DNA of 64,000 nucleotides from Megaleporinus macrocephalus (GCA_021613375.1 CM038722.1:28843403-28907402), one strand, 5' to 3'; counted from the stretch's first letter, positions 10,985-23,576 are shown. The notes: generated by a model not told the origin, from the sequence alone. Numbers and translations: made by a program.

Positions 10985-13900
10985 TAGGGTATAGAGATTG
11001 TATATGTAGAGTATAGAGTGGTATAGAACGTGTTTATGTAGAATATAGAGCATAGAGCAGTATAAAACATGTATATGTATAGCATAGAGTATAGAGTGGT
11101 ATAAACTTGTATATGTAGAGTACAGAGTGGTATAGAACTTGAATATGTGAAGTATACATTATAGAGTATTATATAACTTGTATATGTAGAGTATTGAGTG
11201 GTATAGAACTTGTATATGTAGAGTACAGAGTCGTACAGAACTTGTACATGTAGAGTATAGAGTGGTATAGAACTAGTATATGTAGAGTATAGAGTGGTAT
11301 AGAACTAGTATATGTAGAGTACAGAGTCGAACAGAACTTGTATATGTAGAGTATAGAGTGGTATAGAACTAGTATATGTAGAGTACAGAGTCGAACAGAA
11401 CTTGTATATGTAGAGTATAAAGTGGTATAGAACTAGTATATGTAGAGTATAGAGTGGTATAGAACTAGTATATGTAGAGTACAGAGTCGAACAGTATATG
11501 TAGAGTATAGAGTGGTATAGAACTAGTATATGTAGAGTACAGAGTCGAACAGAACTTGTATATGTAGAGTATAAAGTGGTATAGAACTAGTATATGTAGA
11601 GTATAGAGTGGTATAGAACTAGTATATGTAGAGTACAGAGTCGTATAGAACTTGTATATGTAGAGTATAAAGTGGTATAGAACTAGTATATGTAGAGTAT
11701 AGAGTGGATTAGAACTTGTATATGTAGAGTACAGAGTCGTACAGAACTAGTATATGTAGAGTACAGAGTCGTACAGAACTTGTATATGTAGAGTACAGAG
11801 TCGTACAGAACTTGTATATGTAGAGTACAGAGTAGAACTAGTATAAGTAGAGTGTAGAGTACAGAGTTGTAAAGAACTTGTATATGTAGATTATAGAGTG
11901 GTATAGAACTAGTACATGTAATGTATAGAGTATAGAGTGGCATAGAACTTGTATATGTATAGAGTGTAGAGTGGTATAGAACTAGTATATGTAGATTATA
12001 GAGTATAGAGTGGCATAGAACTTGTATATGTAGAGTATAGAGTATGGAGTATTATAGAACTTGTATATGTAGAGTATAGAGTATGGAGTATTATAGAACT
12101 TGTATATGTAGAGTATAGAGTATAGAGTATTATAGGACTTGTATATGTAGAGTATAGAGTATTATAGAACTTGTATATGTAGAGTATAGAGTATGGAGTA
12201 TTATAGAACTTGTATATGTAGAGTATAGAGTATGGAGTATTATAGAACTTGTATATGTAGAGTATAGAGTATGGAGTATTATAGAACTTGTATATGAAGA
12301 GTATAGAGTATAGAGTATTATAGGACTTGTATATGTAGAGTATAGAGTATGGAGTACTATAGAACTTGTATATGTAGAGTATAAAGTATGGAGTATTATA
12401 GAACTTGTATATGTAGAGTATAGAGTATGGAGTATTATAGAACTTGTATATGTAGAGTATAGAGTATGGAGTATTATAGGACTTGTATATGTAGAGTATA
12501 GAGTATGGAGTATTATAGAACTTGTATATGTAGAGTATAGAGTATGGAGTACTATAGAACTTGTATATGTAGAGTATAGAGTATGGAGTATTATAGAACT
12601 TGTATATGTAGAGTATAGAGTATGGAGTACTATAGAACTTGTATATGTAGAGTATAAAGTATGGAGTATTATAGAACTTGTATATGTAGAGTATAGAGTA
12701 TGGAGTATTATAGAACTTGTATATGTAGAGTATAGAGTATGGAGTATTATAGGACTTGTATATGTAGAGTATAGAGTATGGAGTATTATAGAACTTGTAT
12801 ATGTAGAGTATAGAGTATGGAGTACTATAGAACTTGTATATGTAGAGTATAGAGTATAGAGTATTATAGAACTTGTATATGTAGAGTATAGAGTATGGAG
12901 TATTATAGAACTTGTATATGTAGAGTATAGAGTATGGAGTATTATAGAACTTGTATATGTAGAGTATAGAGTATGGAGTACTATATAACTTGTATATGTA
13001 GAGTATAGAGTATGGAGTATTATAGAACTTGTATATGTAGAGTATAGAGTATAGAGTATTATAGGACTTGTATATGTAGAGTATAGAGTATAGAGTGGTA
13101 TAGAACTTGTATATGTAGAGTATAGAGTATGGAGTATTATAGAACTTGTATATGTAGAGTATAGAGTATTATAGGACTTGTATATGTAGAGTATAGAGTA
13201 TGGAGTACTATAGAACTTGTATATGTAGAGTATAGAGTATTATAGAACTTGTATATGTAGAGTATAGAGTATAGAGTATTATAGAACTTGTATATGTAGA
13301 GTATAGAGTATAGAGTATTATAGAACTTGTATATGTAGAGTATAGAGTATGGAGTACTATAGAACTTGTATATGTAGAGTATGGAGTATAGAGTATTATA
13401 GGACTTGTATATGTAGAGTATAGAGTATAGAGTATTATAGAACTTGTATATGTAGAGTATAGAGTATAGAGTATTATAGAACTTGTATATGTAGAGTATA
13501 GAGTATAGAGTATTATAGAACTTGTATATGTAGAGTATAGAGTATAGAGTGGTATAGAACTTGTATATGTAGAGTATAGAGTATAGAGTGGTATAGAACT
13601 TGTATATGTAGAGTATAGAGTATGGAGTATTATAGAACTTGTATATGTAGAGTATAGAGTATTATAGGACTTGTATATGTAGAGTATAGAGTATGGAGTA
13701 CTATAGAACTTGTATATGTAGAGTATAGAGTATAGAGTATTATAGAACTTGTATATGTAGAGTATAGAGTATGGAGTACTATAGAACTTGTATATGTAGA
13801 GTATAGAGTATAGAGTATTATAGAACTTGTATATGTAGAGTATAGAGTATAGAGTATTATAGAACTTGTATATGTAGAGTATAGAGTATAGAGTATTATA

Positions 13901-14850
13901 GAACTTGTATATGTAGAGTATAGAGTATGGAGTACTATAGAACTTGTATATGTAGAGTATAGAGTATAGAGTATTATAGAACTTGTATATGTAGAGTATA
14001 GAGTATGGAGTATTATAGAACTTGTATATGTAGAGTATAGAGTATGGAGTATTATAGAACTTGTATATGTAGAGTATAGAGTATAGAGTATTATAGGACT
14101 TGTATATGTAGAGTATAGAGTATGGAGTATTATAGGATTTGTATATGTAGAGTATAGAGTATAGAGTATTATAGGACTTGTATATGTAGAGTATAGAGTA
14201 TGGAGTATTATAGGATTTGTATATGTAGAGTATAGAGTATAGAGTATTATAGGACTTGTATATGTAGAGTATAGAGTATAGAGTGGTATAGAACTTGTAT
14301 ATGTAGAGTATAGAGTATGGAGTACTATAGAACTTGTATATGTAGAGTATAGAGTATAGAGTATTATAGAACTTGTATATGTAGAGTATAGAGTATGGAG
14401 TATTATAGAACTTGTATATGTAGAGTATAGAGTATAGAGTATTATAGGACTTGTATATGTAGAGTATAGAGTATGGAGTATTATAGGATTTGTATATGTA
14501 GAGTATAGAGTATAGAGTATTATAGGACTTGTATATGTAGAGTATAGAGTATGGAGTATTATAGGATTTGTATATGTAGAGTATAGAGTATAGAGTATTA
14601 TAGGACTTGTATATGTAGAGTATAGAGTATAGAGTATTATAGGACTTGTATATGTAGAGTATAGAGTATGGAGTGTTATAGGATTTGTATATGTAGAGTA
14701 TAGAGTATTATAGAACTTGTATATGTAGAGTATAGAGTATAGAGTATTATAGGACTTGTATATGTAGAGTATAGAGTATGGAGTATTATAGGATTTGTAT
14801 ATGTAGAGTATAGAGTATAGAGTGGTATAGAACTAGTTTATGTAGAGTAT
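10985..14850. repeat. 3.9-kb satellite array of 32/39-bp units
   Basis: Roughly one hundred tandem units. The left part (to about 12,000) is built mainly of 32-bp units of the type gtatagaactagtatatgta. The right part is built of 39-bp units (ttgtatatgtagagtataga plus gtatggagtattatagaac). The 39-bp part has higher-order structure: the rare variant ataaag occurs at 12,381 and 12,654, 273 bp apart, which is exactly seven units. Variant order near 13,931 and 14,321 suggests a local 390-bp repeat. The single minus-strand open frame inside (11,683-11,943) is a product of the repeat. Confidence 0.95.
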
Positions 14851-15399
14851 AGAGTTCTTTAAGCTTTAGAAGGGTCTTTACACTCACAGTTCTGTAGGTT
14901 TATTTGCCCAGTGGAATCTTTGTTAATAGAACTGCACCCCATTTCTAACGCCTGTATCCACAGCCACTGCTTCATGTGTTGCTCAGCTTGTTTAAGGAGG
15001 TACAGCAGTATTTCTGTACACAGTGAACTTACAATCCTGAGGAAAGCTTGCATCAGCAACGCTGTCCTTCTCAATGTACAGCACAATAACTGGATTGGGA
15101 GAAAGCCCACTGAAATAAGCCGAACTTACAACAGACAAGCGTGTCCACACAGTTAAACATGGGCCTCGGACTGGCAATCCATTAGAGCCCCACATCCTCC
15201 AACGACCTCTACTTCACCCTAAGCAGAAATGATTTGCTGTAGAAGCAAACTGCAGGAAATCCGTGATCCTCTGCCTTTGTAGAAAATATTAGAACAACAT
15301 AATATAAACTGAAAATGACATGCAGTCAAACTAGCCTTGCGTTAAATAAGCTGTAAAGGTGTTGCAACGTAAAATATGTAAATATGTACATTTTCATGC
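14851..15399. other. Unique stretch
   Basis: Complex, apparently single-copy sequence with opposing short open frames (81-88 codons) that match nothing I recognise. No repeat family detected. Confidence 0.45.
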
Positions 15400-15960
15400 T
15401 AATGTGCAGAAAAAGTCCTACCAATTCATTACACACCAAAATTTTTAAAATTTTCTTGAAAACTCTGACCAGATCACTACATACCAAGTCACTTAAGTCA
15501 TACAAAGTTCATGTTGATTTATTATGTCATAGTTATGACCAACCTTTTCCAGAAAAAGTGCTGCTGATTCAGTATTTACCAAAAAGTTCATTCAATTCTA
15601 AAAAATATTCAAACTTTCCTAGAAAATGTAATACATACCAAGTTATGTAACATTTCCTAGAGCACTCTAAAAAGTCTAGCAATTGATTGACTTTCCTAGG
15701 AGATTACCATTCATTTATTTCATTTTCAGTTTATTTAACACCCAAAAACATCTAACCAATTCATTACATACCAAAAGTTTTAAGCAAGAACATTCCTGAC
15801 ATTTATTATATACCAAAATGTTTTTGATACTCTCAGAAAATTCCTTCACCACATGTTTAGTTATTCAGTTTTTTCTTAGAAAATACCATCACTTAAAATT
15901 TCCTAGAAAATTCACATAATTTCACAGCATGTTAAAAGTTATGCAACGTGTGTCCTGGAA
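15400..15960. repeat. Degenerate minisatellite, left part
   Basis: Irregular repeats of roughly 40-60 bp built from the words caattcattacatacca, cacttaa, tttcctagaaaat and aaaagtt. The same words recur at 17,650-17,905, so this is probably one old array separated by later insertions. Confidence 0.65.
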
Positions 15961-16534
15961 TATTTTTTCCAGCTTTTCTATTTCATAAAATTCTATCCAT
16001 AGCAGGTTTTTCAGCACATTGGCAGCTTTAACCATGTTCTGCTGGCGCTATACTGCAAGTGAAGACCATTGAAGCTGAGAAAAAAACGAACAATGCTTTT
16101 GGATGGCGAGCGGTTGGTTCCACGGCCTGTTTGCTGCGTCTTTGTAAGAAGAAAATAGATTTATGAAACGCTACCCACACACATATACAGTGTTGGAGGC
16201 AGACACTTAAAGCGAAGCACTGAGGCGATGTTTAGTGACAGCCAGCGTGTGAATGGCTAAATAGGCAGATTCCTACAGGAGGTGGACGCACACCAAGGCC
16301 TTACCGACGCGCTGTTGTCTGAAAATGGAAAAAAAAACTGACAATAAAAAAAATGGAGGAACATAAAAAAAAACAAAAACCTCAGTACAAAGCATGTAAA
16401 AGTTTGTGGGTGGGTGAATGTGCACCTGTCAATTCAAACATTACGTCGACTAACAACAGTCTGACAGAAATCACCCTAATCATGGCAGCTCATGCTCAGG
16501 CAACTTTTTTTGACATTTTCTTTTATTACATATC
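15961..16534. other. Unique stretch
   Basis: No gene or repeat family recognised. A-rich runs occur at 16,327-16,380. Confidence 0.45.
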
Positions 16535-16747
16535 ATCACTGTCCAAAGAAAAACAAGTATCTACAAAATGGTAACTTTACAGGAGAGACCAAAAACTTAC
16601 TTTACTTTTAATGTTAGTCAATGAAACCAGAATTCTTTCCTAGTTATTTTGGAGAACTTCTATAGGTCTATTCATCCTGAAATTCAGGATATTCACACAA
16701 TGTAAATAGCTACCGCTGCATTCATACGATGAAGAAATAAAAAATTG

Positions 16748-16749
<2 letters not shown>
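16535..16749 (+). mobile_element. MITE family B, copy 1 (3'-truncated)
   Basis: Starts with the family's terminal motif (actgtccaaagaaaaac) and runs through the core aactttacaggagag, gtcaatgaaaccagaattct and tctattcatcctgaaat. It breaks off in aaaaattgat, where a (TA)n tract begins, so the right terminal repeat is missing. The strand label is arbitrary (core reading tttacaggagag is called plus). Confidence 0.8.

Positions 16750-16826
<77 letters not shown>
16750..16826. repeat. (TA)n microsatellite
   Basis: Uninterrupted TA dinucleotides between MITE copy 1 and unique sequence. Length in the assembly is uncertain, as for any such tract. Confidence 0.98.
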
Positions 16827-16829
<3 letters not shown>

Positions 16830-16976
16830 ATTTTAAAACATGGTCAAAGGTTCTAAACAGTACTAAAATGTTTGGCTGGTAGTGGTCTATCACTGTTGAC
16901 CGGTAGTGTTCTTAAACCCGGTAGTGTAGTGTGTGTGTGTGTATATATATATTCTTTAGTTTGCTTATATATATAT

Positions 16977-17205
16977 AGTCGCTGTCCTATGAAAAACATC
17001 TCCATTTTTGATTTCATTTTCATTTTTGACATCACTTAAATGCAGCATCTTCCGTTTATATTGTGTGAAAGTTTCATGATGAATGCACCAATAAAAATGC
17101 TTCTAAATAGCTTAGGAAAAATCTGTTTCCACTGACACTAAAAGTAAAGACTTTCTGCTGTAAAGGTGCCAATTTAGGGATATTTGTTTTTTTTTATTAG
17201 AGAGC

Positions 17206-17209
<4 letters not shown>
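16977..17209 (-). mobile_element. MITE family B, copy 2
   Basis: A 233-bp copy in the orientation opposite to copy 1. It opens with agtcgctgtcctatgaaaaa and closes with agagcgact, so the outer 7 bp of the two ends are inverted repeats (agtcgct/agcgact). The core includes gtttcatgatgaatgcacca. It sits between TA-rich sequence (16,941-16,976) and a (TA)n tract, suggesting insertion into a TA run. Confidence 0.8.

Positions 17210-17268
<59 letters not shown>
17209..17268. repeat. (TA)n microsatellite
   Basis: Pure TA tract that begins directly at the right end of MITE copy 2. Confidence 0.98.
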
Positions 17269-17271
<3 letters not shown>

Positions 17272-17649
17272 TGTATGTCACACAGGAACTCTTCAGCTTC
17301 TGGGCTAATTAGGCTAGCTGTAAGCGCATAAGACAGATGGCCTTTCACTTAGTGATAAATGACCTCCTATGTATATAATCCCTTTAAGAGTCTCATAAAG
17401 AGGCTACATCTATAATGCAGTAACACAGTCTCAGTCTTGTCCAGACTTGGCCTGCTTTTAACACACTGGGCCAGATTCTGCTGGCTGCCAAAGCTATCCT
17501 GCCGCTAGACCACGCGTCTTGGCAAAAGCTACTTATTAAAACAATAGTTTGGCAAAACATCTAAATCCTTGCCCAAGATGTAGCTGATTAGCCAAGATAT
17601 GTTTGGTGTCTTCAGTTCGCATCTGTAATTTCGCACTGGAGATACAAGA

Positions 17650-17905
17650 CTACCGGAAGTTAATTAACTTCTCCTATAAAAAATTCAAACTAAATCATTA
17701 CATACCAAGTCACTTAACCTTTCTTAGAAAATACATATCAATTCATTACATACCACAAGTTTTGCAAGCCTTTCAAGAAAATTCCACTATTATTACCATT
17801 TTATTACATGTAAAAGTGTGTAGAACACACCTGCAAACTTGTCCCTGGGAAAATATCCTAGCCATTTATTATATTTCAAAAGCTACTTGGCATTTCTAGA
17901 AAATT
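17650..17905. repeat. Degenerate minisatellite, right part
   Basis: Words shared with 15,400-15,960: catacataccaagtcactta, caattcattacataccac, tttctagaaaattc. The order resembles that of the left part. Between the two lie the MITE copies, (TA)n tracts and other sequence. Confidence 0.6.
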
Positions 17906-18232
17906 CTTTAGTTTGCTTCCTGAATTTTGCGCTAGAGCCAATATAGCTAACAAGTACACTAGAAATTGGCACTGTGCAATTGGCATGATTAAATCATCAC
18001 ACACTTTTCTCGAACCATGTATGACATTGTATGATTCTATCTATTATCTAATAAAAAAAAACAACAAAAAAAACTAATTCAGGCTTTTAGCTGCTAATTC
18101 AGTTTATACTGATTTTATTTCTTTGAAATATACTTTTATTCAGTACGTCTTGGCTGATAATATACATTTGGGGTAAGGAAAGGATTGTGCAAACCAGATT
18201 TTTCAACAAACTACTACAAAACCATATAAAAA

Positions 18233-18293
18233 TATAATTATATTATATTATATTATATTATATTATATTATATTATATTATATTATATTATAT
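18233..18293. repeat. (ATATT)n pentamer microsatellite
   Basis: About eleven tandem copies of tatta/atatt. Confidence 0.97.
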
Positions 18294-18970
18294 GAATGAC
18301 AGATCATGAATTACATCTTAATGTCACATAAGTACTCTATGGAGGGTACGTTGTTGGATCACCGCCTGCTGTTTCCACTCAAAAGGTAAGTTAACAATAA
18401 GAATGGAGGTGCTGCACATAACCAGTTGTACACACCATAATGTCACGCCATCCCCATTTACAGTTATACTTCATATTGATTTTGATTTTACTACAAAGGC
18501 TTAATTTTAGCATTGTAGTACTGATTCTATGACCGCATGCACTTTGTTAACTGGGGCTAAGAGAAGATCTTACCCGCATATCATAAAGAAACACTGATAA
18601 GGTTGGCCACATGTTCAACACTGAATACAGACACGATGGTAAGGATGAAGTAAAGTCTAGTTTGTACAGTATACTGTATGATGCTGCTGCTGTTGCTGAA
18701 ATGCCAGCTTTATAAGAAAAGCAAGAAACGTTAAAATGTTAAGATTAAATTCTAATTCATGCTGGACCATTCTTGGTCTATTCATCTTAAAATGTTTACA
18801 CACTTCACAAGTTTTCGACTGGTGTATTCTAATAAAAACCAGTATCATACAAGTTTTTCATATACTAGATAATATATTTAAAGTCCAATCACTTAAACCT
18901 TTTACTGGCCATTCTGTCATTGGCCCATTATCTGAGACGCGGTGGAAAAATACTGGGAGAAAACTAATAT

Positions 18971-19342
18971 GTGAGCATTTATCTTTCACCAAAAAAGCTT
19001 CTAGACCACTGCCAGGTTATTAGGAAAGTTCCTAGTGGAAAAAAACGTCTACGTGTGGTCAAGGCAACTCGAAGAAAAATACATGGGTTGTGCTTCTTAT
19101 TTTGCTTTATCAAGCCAATGAAAGACGAGGAGCTGAGAGAATGTGCCAGGGGTAGAGCAGTAACAACAAAGTCAAGGCTGATTAAGTCTGTGGAACTACC
19201 AATAGATCCTTTCCATGGTTTCAGTGCATACCTTTCCTCCAAAGATCATTTCTGGGAGGTTTGTGATATGAGAAGGCAGGTCGAACAGCATTATGGGGAC
19301 CAAGCTGCTGAAGTTACTAGTGCTGTCACGATTGCTTGATTA
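18971..19342 (+). other. Unrecognised 122-codon open frame
   Basis: Uninterrupted from ATG to TGA. The predicted protein has a basic segment (SGKKRLRVVKATRRK) and a mixed C-terminal half (EVCDMRRQVEQHYGDQAAE) whose composition is more protein-like than the repeat-derived frames of this window. I do not recognise a family, and there is no matching second exon or conserved context. It could be an exon, part of an old element, or chance. Confidence 0.2.
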
Positions 19343-20029
19343 AATGTTCTTCAAAAATGAAGCTTTTTGGAGCATAAAGGCATTTCTAAAACATTTTTTT
19401 ACTGCTGGTCTCTTGTCTCGGTGTGAACTGTATTGTGAGTTTTCACTTATTTTCTTTTGCTCTGCATTGCTCACTAACAGCTCAACAAACACTGTGTTCT
19501 AGTTTATTTGAGTTCATTTACAGTTAAAAACTACATTTGATTTGCCATAAAAATTAAAATCCTTGTTTAAATACATTGTAAAAAATAGAATTTACAATAG
19601 TGTAATGTCTGAAGCTTGTTACTCATATTTACACAGAGTTATGGTCATCCAAATTTCTTCCTCAGACCTCCCTTATTAAGCAAATTAACGTTTTTTGTAA
19701 ACTTACAGCAATATATATAAATCTCTTAAAAAATATTTTTTTAGGATTCCTTAGTAAAAACGATGGTCTATATAGAACCTTCGCAAAAAAAAGCTTGACA
19801 TCATTAACAAAAGCAGAACCATTAACTAAAAAGGTTCTTGTAGAACCATATATATAACATATTCTCTATCAAGCTGACACAGTTTCTGTGAGAGCATGCA
19901 AATGGTTACTGTAGTATCTGTATAGATCCAATGTCTTTTTAAAAAGTGTATAACAATATCATATACTCTATATACACTACTGTGTCTTGGGCAACAAAGC
20001 TTGCTGTTTAAAAGTCTTAGAACAGATAA

Positions 20030-20348
20030 TAAATAATCATACATACAATACAAAGTAACATGAATATGTTATTGTGAAAGAAGTAGATCATATCTTGAGC
20101 TCCAGTTTGAAGAACAAAGTGTAGCTCTAGATTTCTCCTGGACGCCCCAGACATTGTATGAATGTATTCAGTTCCTTCAGCAGTAATCTTGATTTAGCTT
20201 AATGAAGTACTGAGCAGTCAAAGCAGGTATTAGATGAGAACTGTAAATAATACTGGGTTGTTTCCACAAGGAGAAGCTTGGAAAGGGTTAAATAAACACA
20301 CTGATGTATGTAAAAGCTCTACTTACTGTATTGTTAATATTACAGTAT
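20030..20348 (-). repeat. Dispersed repeat family A, copy 2
   Basis: Reverse-complement copy of family A. Landmarks are ttattgtgaaagaagtagat, tctcctggacgccccagaca and the terminal region ctctacttactgtatt. It extends further past the aagtagatc landmark than copy 1 does. Confidence 0.85.
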
Positions 20349-20597
20349 TTTAAAATTGTGTGTTGAATTGCTGAGTAAATAAATGCGTCTTGTCTGGAAA
20401 ACTTTTAAATATAATATTGTGAAGGTCAGAAAGTAGCCACAGTGTTCCTTCTACATTTTTCAGGACATTTTTCAGGACTACACTGAGATACTTCCATTTC
20501 TGTAATATATATGAACCAAATTATTATTACACACAGGTACTTTTATATGTAATACAAATGTGACATATTATTATTATTCCATATTGGTACTTGCATA

Positions 20598-20735
20598 TAC
20601 ACAAGTCAAATCAGGTATTAGATAAGAACTAAAAGTAATACTAGGTTACCACAAGGAAAAGCTTGGAAAGGGTTAAATAAACACACTGACCACCGCTTAC
20701 TGTATTAATACTATTTGAATATTTAAAAAAATAAA
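20598..20735 (-). repeat. Dispersed repeat family A, partial copy 3
   Basis: Only the 5' third of the family remains: aatcaggtattagataagaa, then ggaaaagcttggaaagggtt, then cttactgtattaatac. It lies 250 bp from copy 2 in the same orientation and may reflect a local duplication. Confidence 0.7.
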
Positions 20736-21575
20736 GTGCTTTGCTGGAGATATTACAGTTTCTGCTTTGAAAAAGTTGGGTTTTTAATATAATACTCTCC
20801 CCAAGTGCCTTAAACTTTTACACACAGTCCTATAGTTTAAATATTTTTGACAACACATTTGAATGTATCAGCTTGGTGGTAAAGTAGATACAGTAGTAGT
20901 ACTCTCTGTTAAGAAGACGGTGCCGTGTTCACCTCTAATCTGACACACATTAGCCAGATAAAAGTCACCTGGTATGTATTAACCATCAAACTAATGAGTA
21001 CATTATCAGATCACTACTATAATGGATAGTGGCAGCCCTGGATTAGCATTCCACACCCGAGCTCACGTTTCAATCTGCTGAAATGAAGATAAGCGTGAGC
21101 GATCGCCGTCCCAAATCGCCAAGGCCGTTGGAATAAAAAAGGAAGACGGACGAGTGTGTACTTTGAGAAAGATAGATAGACCTGGCAGAGCCGTTTGACA
21201 GATGAGTGTTGATGTTAGCGCTGCTGTTTGAGCCCGAAGCCAGCAGAAGCATAGCGGAGGCAGCAGGCGTCCAGAATTGTTTTCGGTAATGACCGGTGGA
21301 GCTGCGGAAAACTTCTGCATTGGGCCTAACGCGAAGGAAAGAACTTCCAGCTAGACAAACAAAACTCAGCATGATGGGTTTCACACCCTGAAATGAAATT
21401 TCAGCACTAATCGTTGTCCACTGATTCATTCCTGGCAGCTGCGGAAGACAGTACCGCAGGATATTAGGTGCTGGGCTTTCCAAACTTTACTGAAATGAGA
21501 CGATTTTTTGGGTCCACATCACATTTGATTCCATGTAACAAGATAACCTTATACATTTTCAAGTTCCAGGTTAAT
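20736..21575. other. Unique stretch
   Basis: The GC-richer part at 21,000-21,480 is single-copy in the window, with open minus-strand frames of 85 and 137 codons that I cannot assign. It could be conserved non-coding sequence. Confidence 0.35.
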
Positions 21576-22005
21576 TACACATCCATCCATCCATCATTGC
21601 ATGGCTGACACACACTCATACCTACTGGCAATTTAGAGTGACCAATCAACGTGCATGTGTTTGGACTAGGGCTGGGCGATATATCGAGTTTTTAAGAAAT
21701 ATCGATATATTTTTATATGAGATATAAGATGAGACAATATCTTTATATCGATATAGTCCGTGTTGCCCTGCAATTATCTTTGTAGGTCCACCAGTTCGCT
21801 CTTCTCTTCTCCAGTTGGTCTCAACTTTACACTGCCCCGCCTCTCTCCCTCACAAAACTCGCAGCATGAACACGAATACACAAACGAAAGAAGCTATTGA
21901 AGAGGAGCCGGTTAGTAAAAAGAAAAACAATGCCTGTAAAAAGTTGGGCTGAGTATCGAAATTCGATAGCAAAAACCGACCGAAACATCTTGGTACTACA
22001 GAGTA

Positions 22006-22308
22006 GTCAAGTCAAGTCAAGTGGGTTTTATTGTCATTTCAACTACATACAGAGTACACAGTGAAACGAGACAACGTTCCTCCAGGACCATGGTGCAACA
22101 TAGACAGTGCATACAAGACACAAGTGCAATACAAACAAACAAGTGCAGACAGACAACACAACACAACACAGTACAGACAGAGAATAATAAATAATTGCCG
22201 GTAGTGTGCAAATTGTGCAATGTGTAATAAATAGAGTCCAGTAAGGTAGTAAAGTTATTAGTGCAATGCTTTGTGCAAAAATGCTTCCCTTTTTTATCTG
22301 GGGTAAAT

Positions 22309-22346
<38 letters not shown>

Positions 22347-22452
22347 TACATGTACCAGAAAGATATCAGTTCAGACGTTGAGTTGTGTTGAGAAGTCTGA
22401 TGGCTTGGGGGAAGAAGCTGTTGCAGAGCCTGGTCGTGCTGGACCGGATTAC
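22006..22452 (-). mobile_element. 5'-truncated LINE fragment inside the hAT-like element
   Basis: The minus-strand 3' end gacaataaaacccacttgac finishes in ttgac/cttga tandem copies (22,006-22,020). The extreme C-terminus of the ORF is readable upstream: RLCNSFFPQAIRLLNTT, then more residues and a stop. This parallels the C-terminus RLRNSFIPEAVRLLNAT of the LINE at 2.4-5.4 kb, so the two belong to related families. The 5' remainder is absent, as expected for abortive reverse transcription. Confidence 0.85.
22315..22344. repeat. (GA)n microsatellite
   Basis: Pure GA tract inside the 3' untranslated part of the LINE fragment. Confidence 0.97.
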
Positions 22453-22611
22453 CAAAAAGTGTAAAGAAATAATTTGGTGCCTATTTTCGGTACTTTGTGT
22501 AAAACATAAAATAAAAAATTAAAAAGCGAAACATGGAGAGCACACACAGAGCTAGTTGAACATGTTGAGGCGCTCGAAAGTTTGGCTTTACTTCAAAACA
22601 GTCTGTCTGAG

Positions 22612-22728
22612 AGCAGCTACAGCAAGTGCTTCACAATAGTGGCTTCCAGAAAGGCTAATACATCTAATCTGATTAAACATCTGATTACACATAGAATTAA
22701 TCTTTGTCAAGAAAACTGCAGAATTTGA
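22612..22728 (+). pseudogene. BED zinc-finger relic of hAT transposase
   Basis: The frame SSYSKCFTIVASRKANTSNL followed by IKHLITHR ends at TGA (22,726). The NTSNL-x-x-HL-x-x-H arrangement is typical of the second half of BED fingers in hAT transposases. The first cysteine pair is degraded and nothing downstream remains in frame. Confidence 0.55.
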
Positions 22729-23520
22729 GACTGCGTGAAGAACAGCAGCAGTACAGCGCTGCCGGAGACGCGAGAATCTGAGCTAAATACGCTAAACGGC
22801 TATTTCCAGTGTTAAAATATCATCAGGCAGGTTAACAGTTCACTGAGCTGATTTCTTGCTTTACCAGAGGAACTAACACTCTTACTGCCGTCTGTTAGCG
22901 CTGAACAGCAGTTATCATTCAGCTAACGTTAGCACAACACCAGCACGTATTAGCTAGTTTGCTAGCGACATGGCTAACACTCAGTCGCTGTATGAATATA
23001 CCTGTAATGCTGTTAGATATCATTTGTGTTCTGTAAGTAAGACATGAACTAACAGTTACTTAAATCGATTTCACAGAGAAGCAACTCCTTTCACTGTAGC
23101 AGAAAAGCTGAGTATGTCGGCTGAGAGAAAAGATGAACGCCACAGAGTTCTAATGTTTGTTCTTAATAAAGCATCACAAAGATTCTCATTGTTTGAACAA
23201 GATCCAACTAAAAAAATAGCCTTTTATTTTTGTTATCGGTATCATATTGTATTGTTATCGTACTGGTATCACAAATTTTCCTGTGTGACATTTGGGACAT
23301 CTAGCTTTGACGCAGAGGGGCCTTTTTGTTATCACCCTATGGGAAGAAAAATTATCGAGATATGTATCATATAATCGCTATTCAGCTAAAAATATTGAAA
23401 TATTATTTTAGGTCCATATCACCCAGCACTAGTTTGGACTGTGGGAGGAACCCGGAGTACCCGGAGAAAACCACTTAAGCACGGGGAGAACGTGTAGCTC
23501 TACACAGAACAACCCGGACC

Positions 23521-23576
23521 GGGAATCCAACCCAGATCGTCTTGCTGTGAGGCAACAGTGCTAACCAGTACACCAC
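23521..23576 (-). promoter_or_regulatory. Internal RNA polymerase III promoter of the SINE (A and B boxes)
   Basis: On the minus strand, TGGTGTACTGG (23,576-23,566) resembles an A box, and GGTTGGATTCC within 23,533-23,521 resembles a B box. The spacing of about 32 bp is like that of a tRNA gene. The B box carries G where the usual consensus GGTTCGANTCC has C, which would be expected to weaken it. Confidence 0.6.

Larger units (their letters stand above)
17906..20029. other. Mostly unique stretch
   Basis: Contains a pentamer tract (listed separately) and an unrecognised open frame (listed separately). Near 19,762 and 19,829 are short palindromic words (tctatatagaacc, ggttcttgtagaacc) like those of hairpin-rich fish repeats, too decayed to classify. 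No gene identified. Confidence 0.45.
21667..23431. mobile_element. hAT-like DNA transposon inside the SINE
   Basis: Terminal inverted repeats TAGGGCTGGGCGATAT (left) and TAGTGCTGGGTGATAT (right, reverse complement) match at 14 of 16 positions. The element is flanked by a perfect 8-bp duplication gtttggac (21,659-21,666 and 23,432-23,439), the hAT signature. Removing it restores a normal SINE body. It is 1765 bp long including an internal LINE fragment. Internal remnants include a lysine-rich start (MNTNTQTKEAIEEE near 21,866) and a BED-finger-like piece. It cannot encode a full transposase. Confidence 0.88.

Noticed and set aside
16640..16831. Ile/Tyr repeat frames over TA tracts (also near 34,000)
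   Set aside because: They are direct translations of (TA)n.
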